Positions 12,301 through 20,913 of a DNA stretch of 64,000 nt are shown here, one piece after another. Position 1 is the stretch's first letter, and each line of letters begins with the position of its first letter. Position numbers and translations under genes: made by a program. The stretch comes from Lentzea guizhouensis (lineage in GTDB: Bacteria; Actinomycetota; Actinomycetes; Mycobacteriales; Pseudonocardiaceae). The notes beneath the pieces were generated by a model. The model did no database searches and had not been told where the DNA came from. It saw nothing but the letters and a program-made list of their open reading frames with translations. The stretch covers positions 9,424,001-9,488,000 of the forward strand of contig NZ_CP016793.1 of assembly GCF_001701025.1 (NCBI RefSeq), in the 5' to 3' direction.

Positions 12301-12577
12301 CGCGCAGCTCGTTGAGGCTGTACCCGGTCTCGTCGGTCATCACCACGTTCTCGCCGAACAGCTCGCGCAACGCCGAGACGTGCTTGTAGAGCTGCTGCCG
12401 GTAGGTCGCGGGCGGGCGGTCGGCCCACAGCGCCTCCGCCAGCTCGTCGACCGAGACCGTTTTGCCGAGGTCGACCACCAGCGAGGCCAGCAGCACCTTC
12501 TGGCTGGCCGGCATGCGCACCCGCCCGGCACGGACGAGCGTCTCGAACGGACCGAGGACCCTGAACTCGACCAGCAT
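9362..12577 (-). CDS. AfsR-type regulator: SARP DNA-binding/BTAD, NB-ARC NTPase and TPR domains
   Basis: The 1071-residue product starts MLVEFRVLGPFETL. It has an OmpR-like winged helix (about 1-95), a BTAD (about 100-250), an NB-ARC-like STAND ATPase with Walker A GPRGMGKT (about 297-304) and LVLDDVADP as Walker B, then TPR-like repeats from about residue 650. This is the AfsR layout. AfsR-like proteins integrate signals, often through Ser/Thr phosphorylation, and activate secondary metabolism. A TTA leucine codon lies at 11537-11539, in the run encoding RALGLSAEAV, next to a CTA. In streptomycetes TTA makes a gene depend on the bldA tRNA. It is divergent from the next SARP across a 671-bp gap. 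Confidence 0.9.
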   Translation of the reverse strand: MLVEFRVLGPFETLVRAGRVRMPASQKVLLASLVVDLGKTVSVDELAEALWADRPPATYRQQLYKHVSALRELFGENVVMTDETGYSLNELRVHTDVQRFAAAVAQARQLRQDGEPVLAAEQYRAGLSIWRGPALAGIDSESLRVAAARFEEQRLTALEECAELELLLGKHADLVGELRTLTAAHPFRERLAGHLMVALYRCGVQAEALDIYQQLRLRLRDELGVEPSAQLQELYGSLLRQDAALESPLESPLAAQAGPAVVPAGLPRSLPSFTGRGAELASLCTAVRQGAGIAVVSGPRGMGKTALAVHWAHSVRERFPDGQLYLNLRGANGMKASDALTVFLRALGLSAEAVPVDFDAQLLLYRSMLDRQKVLLVLDDVADPAQIEALLPGSSGCFVLITSQSRLVSLTALHDAYQVPLGPLPEDESFQLLEQMLGRARTAADPQAVRELAARCGHVPLSLRVAAASLVEQPDRRTADFVRTLGPAGEPEPEDWKFTVGVRAAFDLSYVQVSADAKTLVRYMAVTPCVDFSLETASALLGTTTTATRSALQELEHTHLIEQHLPGRYRLHDLIKLYARSRILIDDDMTDAVCRLLHCYLNGVDAAVTAMAPTIQREQRPSAPETPFVFSDTVSAVNWLRREHPNLVAAVSWAHEHGQDALCAHLVDALRAYFWFDRATPEWITTGWLGLASAERMDDVRLKSAVHRSLGQAFAVRGELNELTHHYDLALKYADESGDPLRVAYLREAVGVALLHTADVRSAESHFTAAFDAARSYADVPLEISSRVHLIYARVMRGQLGVALTECEEAVSTLRRGHYPYELGHLRGMWGRTLLEVGRLDDALRELELAVDLHAECGDKIGTMRELVRIGEIDLTVGRYDHAWQIHHAAMDLARELDNADMRCAAGIGMAAASLCTGDHDLALALTEDALRVSRQSGNAWRETIASVVGARVLAATGAFDRATDLATSSLALMARHGWKLRVGAAHHVLARIHLAVGDVTEALANAEAARTAHRACGQRLREVQDVLLLAALEGKDQGPLARAMCAEVAGSLADDVFQALRPNEPVTLFS

Positions 12578-13248
12578 CGAGCTCGTCCCGTCAGCTGTTC
12601 TGGTTCACGAACGCGATGCGACCTGCCTCGACCACGACCGGCACGACATACCCCCTGAGTTCGGCACGGCGAATTCCATTGCGAAGTCAATCCCGCCAAC
12701 GGACGCACTGGCTGTTCACCTGGGTGACGGCCACACCCACTCCCCAGCGTGGGTTGCTGATCCACCTCCGACACCATAGCCAGAAGTCTTGCCCACCGGG
12801 ACAGCCGTCACCGAAGTCACTTCGGAGCCGGGAATTGTTTCACCGCGGAGTTCACCCGAACGCACGCTCGTGCCGCCCGCCCGCTGACAGGGACTTGACA
12901 CCAGCCGACCACTTGTCACCGTCCGTGACATTCCACCCAGCGGGGAAAGCCGCTACCTGAGAGCGCGTCCACCCAGAACGGGCATCTTGTTACGGTGCGC
13001 CGCGCGATTGTACCCAAACGACGGACGGACAGGGCACAATTAAATTGGCGTAAATACTCTCGGACATCTGGTAACGCCAATTGAGACGAAGTGCGGAAGG
13101 ACAGCGGTAGCACTCGGGTATCGGTGGCGAATTACGGTTGGGCATGCAAAACCGACAGCATGTCAGTGACAATTCCCGGTCGCCTCTTCTCGTCCTTTGT
13201 GGACGATTACCGCCGTGGGCGACCGCGGGTTGACGAGGGGGGTTCGCG
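12578..13248. promoter_or_regulatory. 671-bp divergent intergenic region between two AfsR-type regulator genes
   Basis: No protein-coding frame is convincing here. The right half (about 13000-13200) is clearly less GC-rich than its neighbours. It carries a 9-bp dyad: AATTGGCGT at 13043-13051 and ACGCCAATT at 13074-13082, with a 22-nt spacer. The ribosome site for the right-hand gene is GAGGGGGG just before the ATG at 13249. The gap probably holds both promoters and shared operators. I could not identify SARP heptamers with confidence. Confidence 0.6.
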
Positions 13249-16248
13249 ATGAGGTCGGCGGAGACACTCGACCCGCAACCGAGGCCGGTGGTGTTCCGGT
13301 TGCTCGGCACCGTCGAGTTCGTGGGTGACGACGGTGATGTGCGGGTGCTCGTGGGCAGGCAGCAGACGGTGCTCGCCGCGCTGCTGATGAAGGCCAACCA
13401 CGTGGTCAGCGTCGACCACCTGATCGACGCGATCTGGGAGGGTGCGCCACCGACCACGGCGCGGTCCCAGGTCCAGTACGTGATCCACGCCCTGCGCGGC
13501 GAGCTCGACCGGCTCGGCGTGCCCGCGTCGATCGTCACGCACTCGGCCGGCTACCGGCTGGAGGTGGCGAAGGACCTGCTCGACATCCACCGCTTCGAGC
13601 GGCTGGTGGCCACCGCGCGCAGCTCCGCGGGAGCCGGCGACCGGCTGAGCGCGGCGACGACGCTGCGCGGCGCGCTGGCGTTGTGGCGCGGCCCGGTGCT
13701 CGACGGCACCCCGCAGGCGCTGCACGACCAGGTGACCTGGCTGGAGGAGCTGCGCCTGGAGGTGCTGGAGGAGTGCCTGGCGCACGAGATCGAGCTGGGC
13801 CGCCACCGCGAGGCGATCGGCGAGCTGCGCACGCTCGTCGCGGAACACCCGTACCACGAGGAGTTCCGCTACCTGCTGATGCTCGCGCTCTACCGGTCCG
13901 GACGGCAGTGGGACGCGCTCGCCACCTACCGCTCCGGCCGCACGCTGATGATCGACCAGCTCGGCCTGGAACCGGGCGAGCGCCTGAAGAACCTCGAAGC
14001 CGCCATCATCGCCGACGACGGGTCGCTGCTGCGGCCGGAGGCGATCAGCCAGGTCGCGACCGCGCCGCCTCCCCCCACGGCGCGGTCGCGACCCCGGCAG
14101 CTGCCCGCCGACATCTCGGACTTCACCGGCCGCGACGAGCACGTCCGGCAGCTCGTCGCGTTGCTCCGCGCGCACGGCAACGCGGTGCCGATCGTCAACA
14201 TCGTCGGCAAGGCCGGTGTCGGCAAGAGCGCGCTGGCCGTGCACGTGGCGCACGAGGTGAGCACCGAGCTGTACCCCGACGGCCAGCTCTACGCGAACCT
14301 CGGTGCCACGCAGGCGGAACCGGCCACGCCGCACGACCTGCTGGGCCGGTTCCTGCGGGCGCTGGGCGTCGGCGGCGAGTGCCTGCCCGCCACCGAGGTC
14401 GAGCGGGCGGAGCTCTACCGCAGCCTGCTCGGCGACCGGAAGCTGCTGGTGGTGCTGGAGGACGCGGCCTCGGACGAGCAGGTGGCGCCGCTGCTGCCCG
14501 GTTCGCCGACGTGCGCGGTGCTGGTGACGTCACGGCGCAGGCTGACCGGCGTGCCCGGCGCCCGCGTCTTCGAGGTGGACGTGCTGGACACCGCGCACGC
14601 CACCCGGTTGCTGGGCCGGTTGATCGGCGAGGACCGGGTGCGGCGCGAGCCCGGCGCCACCACCACGCTCGTGGAAGCCGTCGGCGGGCTTCCACTGGCG
14701 TTGCGGGTGGTCGGCGCACGGCTGGGCGCTCGTCCACATTGGACCGTCAACTCGATGGTCACCAGGCTGGCCGACGAGCGCAACCGCCTCGACGAGCTGA
14801 CCCACGGTGAGCTGGCGGTGCGGTCGAGCATGCGGCTGAGCTACGACGGCCTCACCGGCGGCACGGCGGCGTTGCTGCGCGGGCTGGGAGCGCTGGACAC
14901 GGAGACGTTGCCGGCCTGGGCTCCCGCGGTCGTCGCCGGTGACACCTCCGGCGACCACACCGACCAGCTCGTCGACGCACAGCTGCTGGACGCGGTGGCG
15001 CTCGACGGCGTGATGCAGCCGCGCTACCGGTTCCACGACCTGACCCGCATCTTCGCCCGTGAACGCCTGCGGGCCGAGGAGCCGGAGCGTGAGCTGGAGT
15101 CGGTGCGCCGCGCGATGGGCGGCTGGCTGACGCTCGCCGACCGCGCGCACCACCTGATGTACGGCGGCGACTTCACCACGTTGCGCGGCACCGGCGAACG
15201 CCTGCCGGTCCCGCCGGAGCACGTGGAGGAGATGGCCGCCGACCCGTTGCGCTGGTGGGAGACCGAACGCGCGAACGTCCGCGCCGCCGTCACCCAGGCC
15301 GCCGACGCGGGCCTGGACGAGCCGGTGTGGGACCTCGCCGTGCGGCTCGTGTCGATCTTCCAGGTCCGCAGCCACCTCGACGACTGGCAGTACACCCACC
15401 AGACGGCGTTGCGGGCCACCGAGCTCGCCGGCAACGAGCGCGGCACCGCGGCCCTGCTGTGCTCGCTGGGCTCCCTGCACAACACCCAGCGCCGCATGGA
15501 CCTGGCCCGCGCGGTGCTGGAACCCGCCCTGCGCACGTTCACGGCGCTGGACGACCGGCAGGGCATGGCGCTGGCCCACCGCAACGTCGCCATCATGGAA
15601 CGCCAGAGCGGCGACACGACCGCGGCGCTGGCGCACTTCTGCCGTGCGCTGGAGCTGTTCACCGAGACCGCCGACGTGGCGGGCCAGGCGCACGTGCTGA
15701 GCCAGACGGCGCTGGTCGACGTGGAGGCCGGGAACCAGAAACGCGCGTTGGCCACCCTGGAGCGCGCCGCCGAGATGTGCGCGAAGACCGCCAGCCCGCG
15801 GATCCAGTCGCAGATCAACTACAGCATCGGCAACGTGCTGCTGGCGCAGGGCGACGACGACGGCGCCGACCGGGTGATGCGCGAGGTGCTCGTCCTCGTG
15901 CGCACCATCGGCGACCTGGTCGGCGAGAGCTACGCCCTGCACGCGCTGGGCATCATCCAGGCCCGCCGCGGCCGCCTGGTGCGCGCCTCGCAGCTGTTCG
16001 AGAACTGCGCGGCGATCTGCGAGCTCAGCCGCGACCACGTGGGCCTCGCGCGGGCCAGGCTGGAGCTCGCGAAGCTGGAGCGGTTGCGGGGCAACACGAC
16101 CGCGTCCCGCTCACTGGCCGAACGGGCGCTGGCGACGTTCACCGAGTACCGGCTGCCGCGGGCGGCGGAGGAGGCGAACGTGGTGCTCAGCTCGGACGCC
16201 GTGCTGCCGCACCGGGGCGTGGCCCTGCAGGCCGTCCCCCGCGGCTAG
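13249..16248 (+). CDS. AfsR-type regulator: SARP, NB-ARC NTPase and TPR domains
   Basis: The 999-residue product has a winged helix (FRLLGTVEFV, about 15-105), a BTAD (about 110-270, with ALWRGPVL and ALYRSGRQWDAL), a STAND NTPase with Walker A GKAGVGKS (320-327) and VVLEDAASD in the Walker B position, and a TPR-rich C-terminus (from about 640; repeats such as GTAALLCSLGSLHNTQRRMD). The ATG at 13249 follows GAGGGGGG. The layout matches its divergent neighbour, but the sequences differ enough that this is not a recent copy. It is probably a transcriptional activator of secondary metabolism. Its stop is followed after 5 nt by a strong hairpin. Confidence 0.9.
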   Translation: MRSAETLDPQPRPVVFRLLGTVEFVGDDGDVRVLVGRQQTVLAALLMKANHVVSVDHLIDAIWEGAPPTTARSQVQYVIHALRGELDRLGVPASIVTHSAGYRLEVAKDLLDIHRFERLVATARSSAGAGDRLSAATTLRGALALWRGPVLDGTPQALHDQVTWLEELRLEVLEECLAHEIELGRHREAIGELRTLVAEHPYHEEFRYLLMLALYRSGRQWDALATYRSGRTLMIDQLGLEPGERLKNLEAAIIADDGSLLRPEAISQVATAPPPPTARSRPRQLPADISDFTGRDEHVRQLVALLRAHGNAVPIVNIVGKAGVGKSALAVHVAHEVSTELYPDGQLYANLGATQAEPATPHDLLGRFLRALGVGGECLPATEVERAELYRSLLGDRKLLVVLEDAASDEQVAPLLPGSPTCAVLVTSRRRLTGVPGARVFEVDVLDTAHATRLLGRLIGEDRVRREPGATTTLVEAVGGLPLALRVVGARLGARPHWTVNSMVTRLADERNRLDELTHGELAVRSSMRLSYDGLTGGTAALLRGLGALDTETLPAWAPAVVAGDTSGDHTDQLVDAQLLDAVALDGVMQPRYRFHDLTRIFARERLRAEEPERELESVRRAMGGWLTLADRAHHLMYGGDFTTLRGTGERLPVPPEHVEEMAADPLRWWETERANVRAAVTQAADAGLDEPVWDLAVRLVSIFQVRSHLDDWQYTHQTALRATELAGNERGTAALLCSLGSLHNTQRRMDLARAVLEPALRTFTALDDRQGMALAHRNVAIMERQSGDTTAALAHFCRALELFTETADVAGQAHVLSQTALVDVEAGNQKRALATLERAAEMCAKTASPRIQSQINYSIGNVLLAQGDDDGADRVMREVLVLVRTIGDLVGESYALHALGIIQARRGRLVRASQLFENCAAICELSRDHVGLARARLELAKLERLRGNTTASRSLAERALATFTEYRLPRAAEEANVVLSSDAVLPHRGVALQAVPRG

Positions 16249-16253
16249 TGGCG

Positions 16254-16299
16254 CGTCTGCAAGTACCACCAAGCGCGCACTTGGTGGTACTTGCAGACG
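16254..16299. terminator. 20-bp stem hairpin, first member of a dispersed hairpin family
   Basis: The arms at 16254-16273 and 16280-16299 form a perfect 20-bp stem starting CGTCTGCAAGTAC, with loop CGCGCA. It lies between the stop of the SARP gene (16248) and the stop of the convergent methyltransferase gene (16300), so it would end transcription from both sides. Nearly the same stem occurs at 34411-34458. Confidence 0.85.
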
Positions 16300-16833
16300 T
16301 CAGTTCACGGCGTGGACGGAGACGGCGTAGTCGCCGTCCTGGAACTCTTGCCGGTCCCAGGTGGCGTAGCGCTCGACGAGCCGCAGGCCGGCGTTCGCGC
16401 AGTGTTCGTCGTAGTCCTCGGCGGTGTAGCCGCGGTCGAGGCTGAAGCCGGCGACGAGGATCGTCCTCACGTGCCGGGCGACGCCCTGGACCAGCGCCTG
16501 CTGGGTGCCGGGCGGGGTGAACAGCGGCACGTTGCCGGCCATGACGACGACGTCGAACGTGCGACCGAGGTCGAGCTCGGCCAGGTCGGACTCGACCCAC
16601 TCGACGTGCGGGGCGGCGGCACGCGCGGTGGCGAGCATGGACCGGTCCACGTCCGCGCCCACGACCTCGATGCCGTGCCTGGCCAGCTCGACCGCCACGC
16701 GCCCGGTGCCGCACCCGGCGTCGAGCACGGTCCTGGGTTCATAGGCGCGCACGAACGTGGCCTCGCCGTGCACGTCCATTCCGGAGGCGGCGAGCTGGTC
16801 GAACCTGGCCTGGTACTCCGCACCGTTCCACAC
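16300..16833 (-). CDS. Class I SAM-dependent methyltransferase
   Basis: The 177-residue product has a Rossmann-type SAM-binding core: motif I VLDAGCGTGRVAVEL, an acidic end of beta-2 (GADVDRSML) and motif IV region FDVVVMAGNVPLF. The GTG at 16831-16833 gives VWNGAEYQARFDQLAASG, a common N-terminus for this group; a later ATG would remove the helix before motif I. The substrate cannot be told from the sequence. It lies at the edge of the regulator cluster and could be a tailoring enzyme, but it could also be unrelated housekeeping. Confidence 0.82.
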   Translation of the reverse strand: MWNGAEYQARFDQLAASGMDVHGEATFVRAYEPRTVLDAGCGTGRVAVELARHGIEVVGADVDRSMLATARAAAPHVEWVESDLAELDLGRTFDVVVMAGNVPLFTPPGTQQALVQGVARHVRTILVAGFSLDRGYTAEDYDEHCANAGLRLVERYATWDRQEFQDGDYAVSVHAVN

Positions 16834-16923
16834 GCGGCTGAGCCTAACGGGGCAGGACGACGGCGGCCGAACCCGAAGATCGGCGGATGGCGCCGGTGTG
16901 AGAGCGCTGCCAAGGTCGAGTGC

Positions 16924-18099
16924 GTGACGCGTTTCCTGCTGGCAGTGGCGTTGGTCGTGGCCGCGGCATCCCCCGCGCAGGCCGCACCGGCGCGCTGGGT
17001 CGGTACCTGGGCCGCCGCACCGTCCTCCGCCGTCCCCGGCACCGAGAACGGCTACGTGAACCACTCGATCCGCAACATCGTCCACGTCAGCGCCGGCGGC
17101 AAGGAGATCCGCGTCCGCCTGTCCAACGCCTACGGCCGCACGCCCGTGTTGTTCGGCCAGGTCACCGTGGCCCTCGCGGCCGGGCCCGACACGCCGACCG
17201 CGCTGCCCGGCACGATGCGCACGCTGACGTTCGGCGGCGCCGCCTCGATCACCGCCCCGCCCGGCGCGGACGTCGTCAGCGACGGCGCGGCACTCGACGT
17301 CCCCGCCGACTCCGACCTGCTGGTCTCGGTGTTCACGCCCACTGCGGGCGGCCCGGTCACGCACCACCAGCTGACCATGCAGAACTCCTACTTCACCCGC
17401 GACCGCAACCACACCGCCGCCGAGTCGGGCGCGGCCTACCGCGAACGCACCACCGCCTGGCACTACGTCTCGGGCGTCGACGTGCGCTCCTCGACCTTGC
17501 GCGGCAGCGTCGTGGCACTGGGCGACTCGATCACCGACGGCGCCAACTCCACCTGGGGCGCCAACCTCCGCTGGCCCGACCAGCTCGCCGACCGCGTCAA
17601 CACCCGCTACGGCGTGCTGAACGCGGGCATCAGCGGCAACCGCCTGCTCCTCGACGGCGGCTCGGCGGGCCCGAACGCGGTGGCCCGCCTCGACCGCGAC
17701 GTGCTGACCCAGTCCGGCGTCCGCACGGTCATCGTGTTCGAGGGCATCAACGACATCCAGCAGACCCCGCACGAGACCGACCCGGCGAAGATCATCGCGG
17801 CCCTGAAGCAGATCGCGAGTCGGGCGCACGACCGCGGGCTGCGGGTGGTGGGGGCGACGATCACGCCGTTCAAGGGGTGGTTCAGCTACACGCCGGAGCT
17901 GGAGCGGGTGCGGCAGGCGGTGAACGCGTTCATCCGGACCAGCCGGGACTTCGACGCCGTGGTGGACTTCGACGCGGTGATCAGGGATCCGGCGGATCCG
18001 CAGCGGATCAAGCCGGAGTACGACGAGGGCGACCACCTGCACCCCGGGGACAAGGGGTTCGAGGCGATGGCGCGGGCCGTGCGGGTGGCGACGCTCTAG
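16924..18099 (+). CDS. Secreted SGNH/GDSL-family hydrolase
   Basis: The 391-residue product has a signal peptide (MTRFLLAVALVVAAASPAQA). The catalytic SGNH blocks are visible: ALGDSITDG with the nucleophile Ser (block I), NAGISGNRL (block II Gly), GINDI (block III Asn) and DHLHP (block V Asp/His). An N-terminal beta-rich part of about 180 residues (WVGTWAAAPSS...) precedes the SGNH core, as in actinobacterial secreted GDSL lipases. It probably hydrolyses an ester or acetyl group outside the cell. GTG at 16924 is the first start that gives an uninterrupted signal peptide. Confidence 0.88.
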   Translation: MTRFLLAVALVVAAASPAQAAPARWVGTWAAAPSSAVPGTENGYVNHSIRNIVHVSAGGKEIRVRLSNAYGRTPVLFGQVTVALAAGPDTPTALPGTMRTLTFGGAASITAPPGADVVSDGAALDVPADSDLLVSVFTPTAGGPVTHHQLTMQNSYFTRDRNHTAAESGAAYRERTTAWHYVSGVDVRSSTLRGSVVALGDSITDGANSTWGANLRWPDQLADRVNTRYGVLNAGISGNRLLLDGGSAGPNAVARLDRDVLTQSGVRTVIVFEGINDIQQTPHETDPAKIIAALKQIASRAHDRGLRVVGATITPFKGWFSYTPELERVRQAVNAFIRTSRDFDAVVDFDAVIRDPADPQRIKPEYDEGDHLHPGDKGFEAMARAVRVATL

Positions 18100-18215
18100 C
18101 CGTTGCTCACCGCGGTCAGCGGCCCGCCACCCGATCGGGCGGTCGAGGTTTGCCGCGCCGCGCGGCCCGGCTATTCCAGGTGATCAACACCAGGTCACCC
18201 GAAGGGGTCAGCGAA

Positions 18216-18800
18216 ATGCGTGCCACCATCCTCGCCGTCGTTCTCGCGGTCAGTGCCGCCTCCTGCGCGGCATCGCCGCCGAGCACCGCCCAGTCCGGCC
18301 AGAGCGCGCAGGACCAGACCACGCAGGGCTCGACCGCCCAGACCACGACCGCGCCGACGCCGACCGGCGGGGGAAAGCAGGAACCCGCCGTCAAGGCCGA
18401 GATCACCATGCAGGGCAAGCCGGGCGTGGGGTTGCTGGCCGCCACCAACCAGGGCACCACGCCCATCACCTTCCAGGGCTGGCCGAAGCTCACCTTCACC
18501 AACGCCGCCGGTGGGCCCGCCGCCATCCCGGTGGAGCAGAAGCTGGTGCCGGGTGAGGGGCCCTCGATCACGTTGCAGCCGGGGCAGACCGCGTTCGCCG
18601 GGGTGCAGTTCGACACCGACGACACCACTTCGTTCGCGATCAACGAGATAACGGTGGAGCTGCCCGGGATGCTGCCGGCCAAGGTGAGGTTCATCGGGAC
18701 TGATGGGCAGCCGATCGCCAACGTGAGCAGCATGAAGGTGAGCGAGGCGAAGGTGGGCACGATGCAGCCGGCGACGCAGGGCGTGCTGCTCTTCGACTGA
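18216..18800 (+). CDS. DUF4232-like secreted lipoprotein
   Basis: The 194-residue product has a lipoprotein signal ending VSAASC, a Ser/Thr/Gln-rich linker (about 25-60), then a beta-sandwich-like domain with alternating short strands (GVGLLAATNQGTTPITFQGW, LQPGQTAFAGVQF). The pattern resembles the DUF4232 domain common in actinobacterial cell-wall lipoproteins of unknown function. ATG at 18216 is preceded by GAAGGGG. The gene lies 117 nt after the SGNH hydrolase and in the same direction. Confidence 0.75.
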   Translation: MRATILAVVLAVSAASCAASPPSTAQSGQSAQDQTTQGSTAQTTTAPTPTGGGKQEPAVKAEITMQGKPGVGLLAATNQGTTPITFQGWPKLTFTNAAGGPAAIPVEQKLVPGEGPSITLQPGQTAFAGVQFDTDDTTSFAINEITVELPGMLPAKVRFIGTDGQPIANVSSMKVSEAKVGTMQPATQGVLLFD

Positions 18801-18830
18801 CCGCAGACCGGGCCCGGTTAAGCTCGCGGT

Positions 18831-20900
18831 GTGATCACACCTGGGGGTCGTGAGCTGTGGGTCGACCTGAACGAGGTCGTCGCCCGCGAGCACGGCGACG
18901 AGCGCACCGCGGCGTTGGAGGAGCTCGTGTGGCGTGCGGACGTCGTGGACGCGCCGCGGGTCACCTTCCTGGCGCGGCGGGAACTGGCCGCCGCGCACCA
19001 GACGGACGGGCGCTGGGACCTGGTCTACCCGTTGCTGGAGCAGTGCTTGCAGGAACACGAGCAGCGGCCGTGGCGGTTCGAGCGCGACGACGAGGCCGAG
19101 CTGCTGGAGTGGTACGCGTGGCTGGTCGAGGCCATGGTGGACTTCCCGGAGCGTTCGCTCGACGAGGTGCACGACAAGGCGGCGGACCTGGAGCGGCGGT
19201 TCCGGGCGCGCGAGTACCCGCTGGGTGACGTCCACCGCGCGCACCACGGGATCGCGGTGCACGTCGGGGACCTGGCGTGGGCGCGGGAGGCGTTCGACCG
19301 GCAGGTGCGGGCGAGCGATCCCGAGGACCCGTGGCTGGACGTCCACCGGATCGACCACCTGCTCGCGCTCGGGGACGAGGAGCAGGCACTGGAGCTGGCG
19401 GAACCGTTCCTGCGCGAGCCGGGGGTGTCGGACGAGCTCACGACGCGGGTGCGGCACCTGGTGCTGTTGCCCCTCACCAGGGCACGGAGGTGGGACGACG
19501 CGGCGATGACGTTCCGGCGGCTCACCCGCGGCATGTCCGGGGAGTACTCGCGGCTGGAGGACCACGGCGGAATGGCGCACTTCTGCGCGCTGACCGGCAA
19601 CCCGAGCGAGGGCACCATCTGGCTCGGACCCGTGGAGGAGCTGCAGAACCGCAAACGGCCACTGGCCACAATGGAGTACGCCGCCTCCGCCACCCTGCTC
19701 ACGCGGCAGCTCGGCTGGATCGACACCGAACGGCGCCTGCGCGAGCTCGCCCTGGACCTGGCCGCGCGGTTCGACGCGCGCAACGGCACGTCCCGGTGCG
19801 GCGACCGGGTCCGGCAGACGTTGCGGGCGGAGCAGCTCACCGGCTTCCTGCCGCTCTACCCGACCAGCCGGCCGCCGATCCCCGCGCCACCGCAGGGCCT
19901 CACCGACGCCGAGCTGCTGGACCGCGCGGAGCTGCACGACCTGCGGTGCGAACCGGACGAGGCGCGCGTGTGCCTGTCGCGGGTGGGCGAGGAGCTACCG
20001 GAACCGCTGCGCGCCCGGCGCGACGAGCTCACCGCGAAGTTCTTCCAGAGCCCGGAAACCGGGACGATCCTGCGCAATGCCGCCCGCACGTACGACAACC
20101 ACGGCGACCGTCGGCGCGCCGAGCTCACGCGCTGCTGGATCGGGCTCTGGGTCGTGCACGAGGGTGACGTCGACGGCGGGATCGCGGCGGTGCAGGACGC
20201 GGTCGAGCGGCTGTACGAGATCGGCGAGGGCCAGGCGTGGGGCGAGTACTGGCTCGCGTACGTGCTGGCCGGGCAGAACCGGCACGACCAGGCCCTGAAC
20301 GCCATCGCCCGCGGCAAACGGCACGCCCACGACGCGTTGGCGCGCGGCACCCTGCTGGCACTCGAGGCCCAGCTCCTCGGCCAGCCGCCGCTGGAGGCCT
20401 ACGAGACCTTCGTCCACAACGACGTGCCGGAGAAGGCGTTGGAAGCGCTGTACCTCTTACCGGAGGACCTCAGCCGCACCGCGCCCGAGCACCCGCGGGT
20501 CGCCGGGCACCTGAGCTACCTGCGAGCGCTGCGGACGATCAACGCGGGCATGCCGGAGCTCGCCGTCGACGACCTGAACGAGGCCGTCGGTCAGGCACAA
20601 CGCCGCAACAACGCGACGGTGGAGCAGTGGTTCCACCTCACGCACGCGAACTACGCCGCGCGCCGGTACGAGGACGCCGTCGACGCCGGGCTCAAGGCCG
20701 TGGCGTGGCTGGACCACCTCAAGACCGAGGACGCGAGCTGGGAGCAGGCCGCGGACGAGACCCGGTTCCTGGTCGCGCAGTGCTACCAGCTGCTCGGCGA
20801 CCAGCCGGCCGCGGTCAGGGAGTACCGGGTGCTCGCGGCCGGGGACGGGCCGATGGCGGCGGCGGCGTTCGTCGCGGCGACCGCCCTGCTGGAGGCTTGA
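18831..20900 (+). CDS. Large TPR-like helical repeat protein of unknown function
   Basis: The 689-residue product starts at GTG 18831. It is almost all helix pairs of the TPR type (for example WAREAFDRQVRASDPEDPWLDVHRIDHLLALGDEEQALELAEP and GQNRHDQALNAIARGKRHA). There is no signal peptide, membrane segment, DNA-binding motif or NTPase motif. It is probably a cytoplasmic scaffold or a regulator sensing a peptide or protein. It is followed by a convergent HTH gene with only 13 nt between the stops. Confidence 0.7.
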   Translation: MITPGGRELWVDLNEVVAREHGDERTAALEELVWRADVVDAPRVTFLARRELAAAHQTDGRWDLVYPLLEQCLQEHEQRPWRFERDDEAELLEWYAWLVEAMVDFPERSLDEVHDKAADLERRFRAREYPLGDVHRAHHGIAVHVGDLAWAREAFDRQVRASDPEDPWLDVHRIDHLLALGDEEQALELAEPFLREPGVSDELTTRVRHLVLLPLTRARRWDDAAMTFRRLTRGMSGEYSRLEDHGGMAHFCALTGNPSEGTIWLGPVEELQNRKRPLATMEYAASATLLTRQLGWIDTERRLRELALDLAARFDARNGTSRCGDRVRQTLRAEQLTGFLPLYPTSRPPIPAPPQGLTDAELLDRAELHDLRCEPDEARVCLSRVGEELPEPLRARRDELTAKFFQSPETGTILRNAARTYDNHGDRRRAELTRCWIGLWVVHEGDVDGGIAAVQDAVERLYEIGEGQAWGEYWLAYVLAGQNRHDQALNAIARGKRHAHDALARGTLLALEAQLLGQPPLEAYETFVHNDVPEKALEALYLLPEDLSRTAPEHPRVAGHLSYLRALRTINAGMPELAVDDLNEAVGQAQRRNNATVEQWFHLTHANYAARRYEDAVDAGLKAVAWLDHLKTEDASWEQAADETRFLVAQCYQLLGDQPAAVREYRVLAAGDGPMAAAAFVAATALLEA

Positions 20901-20913
20901 GCAACTCGCACCA

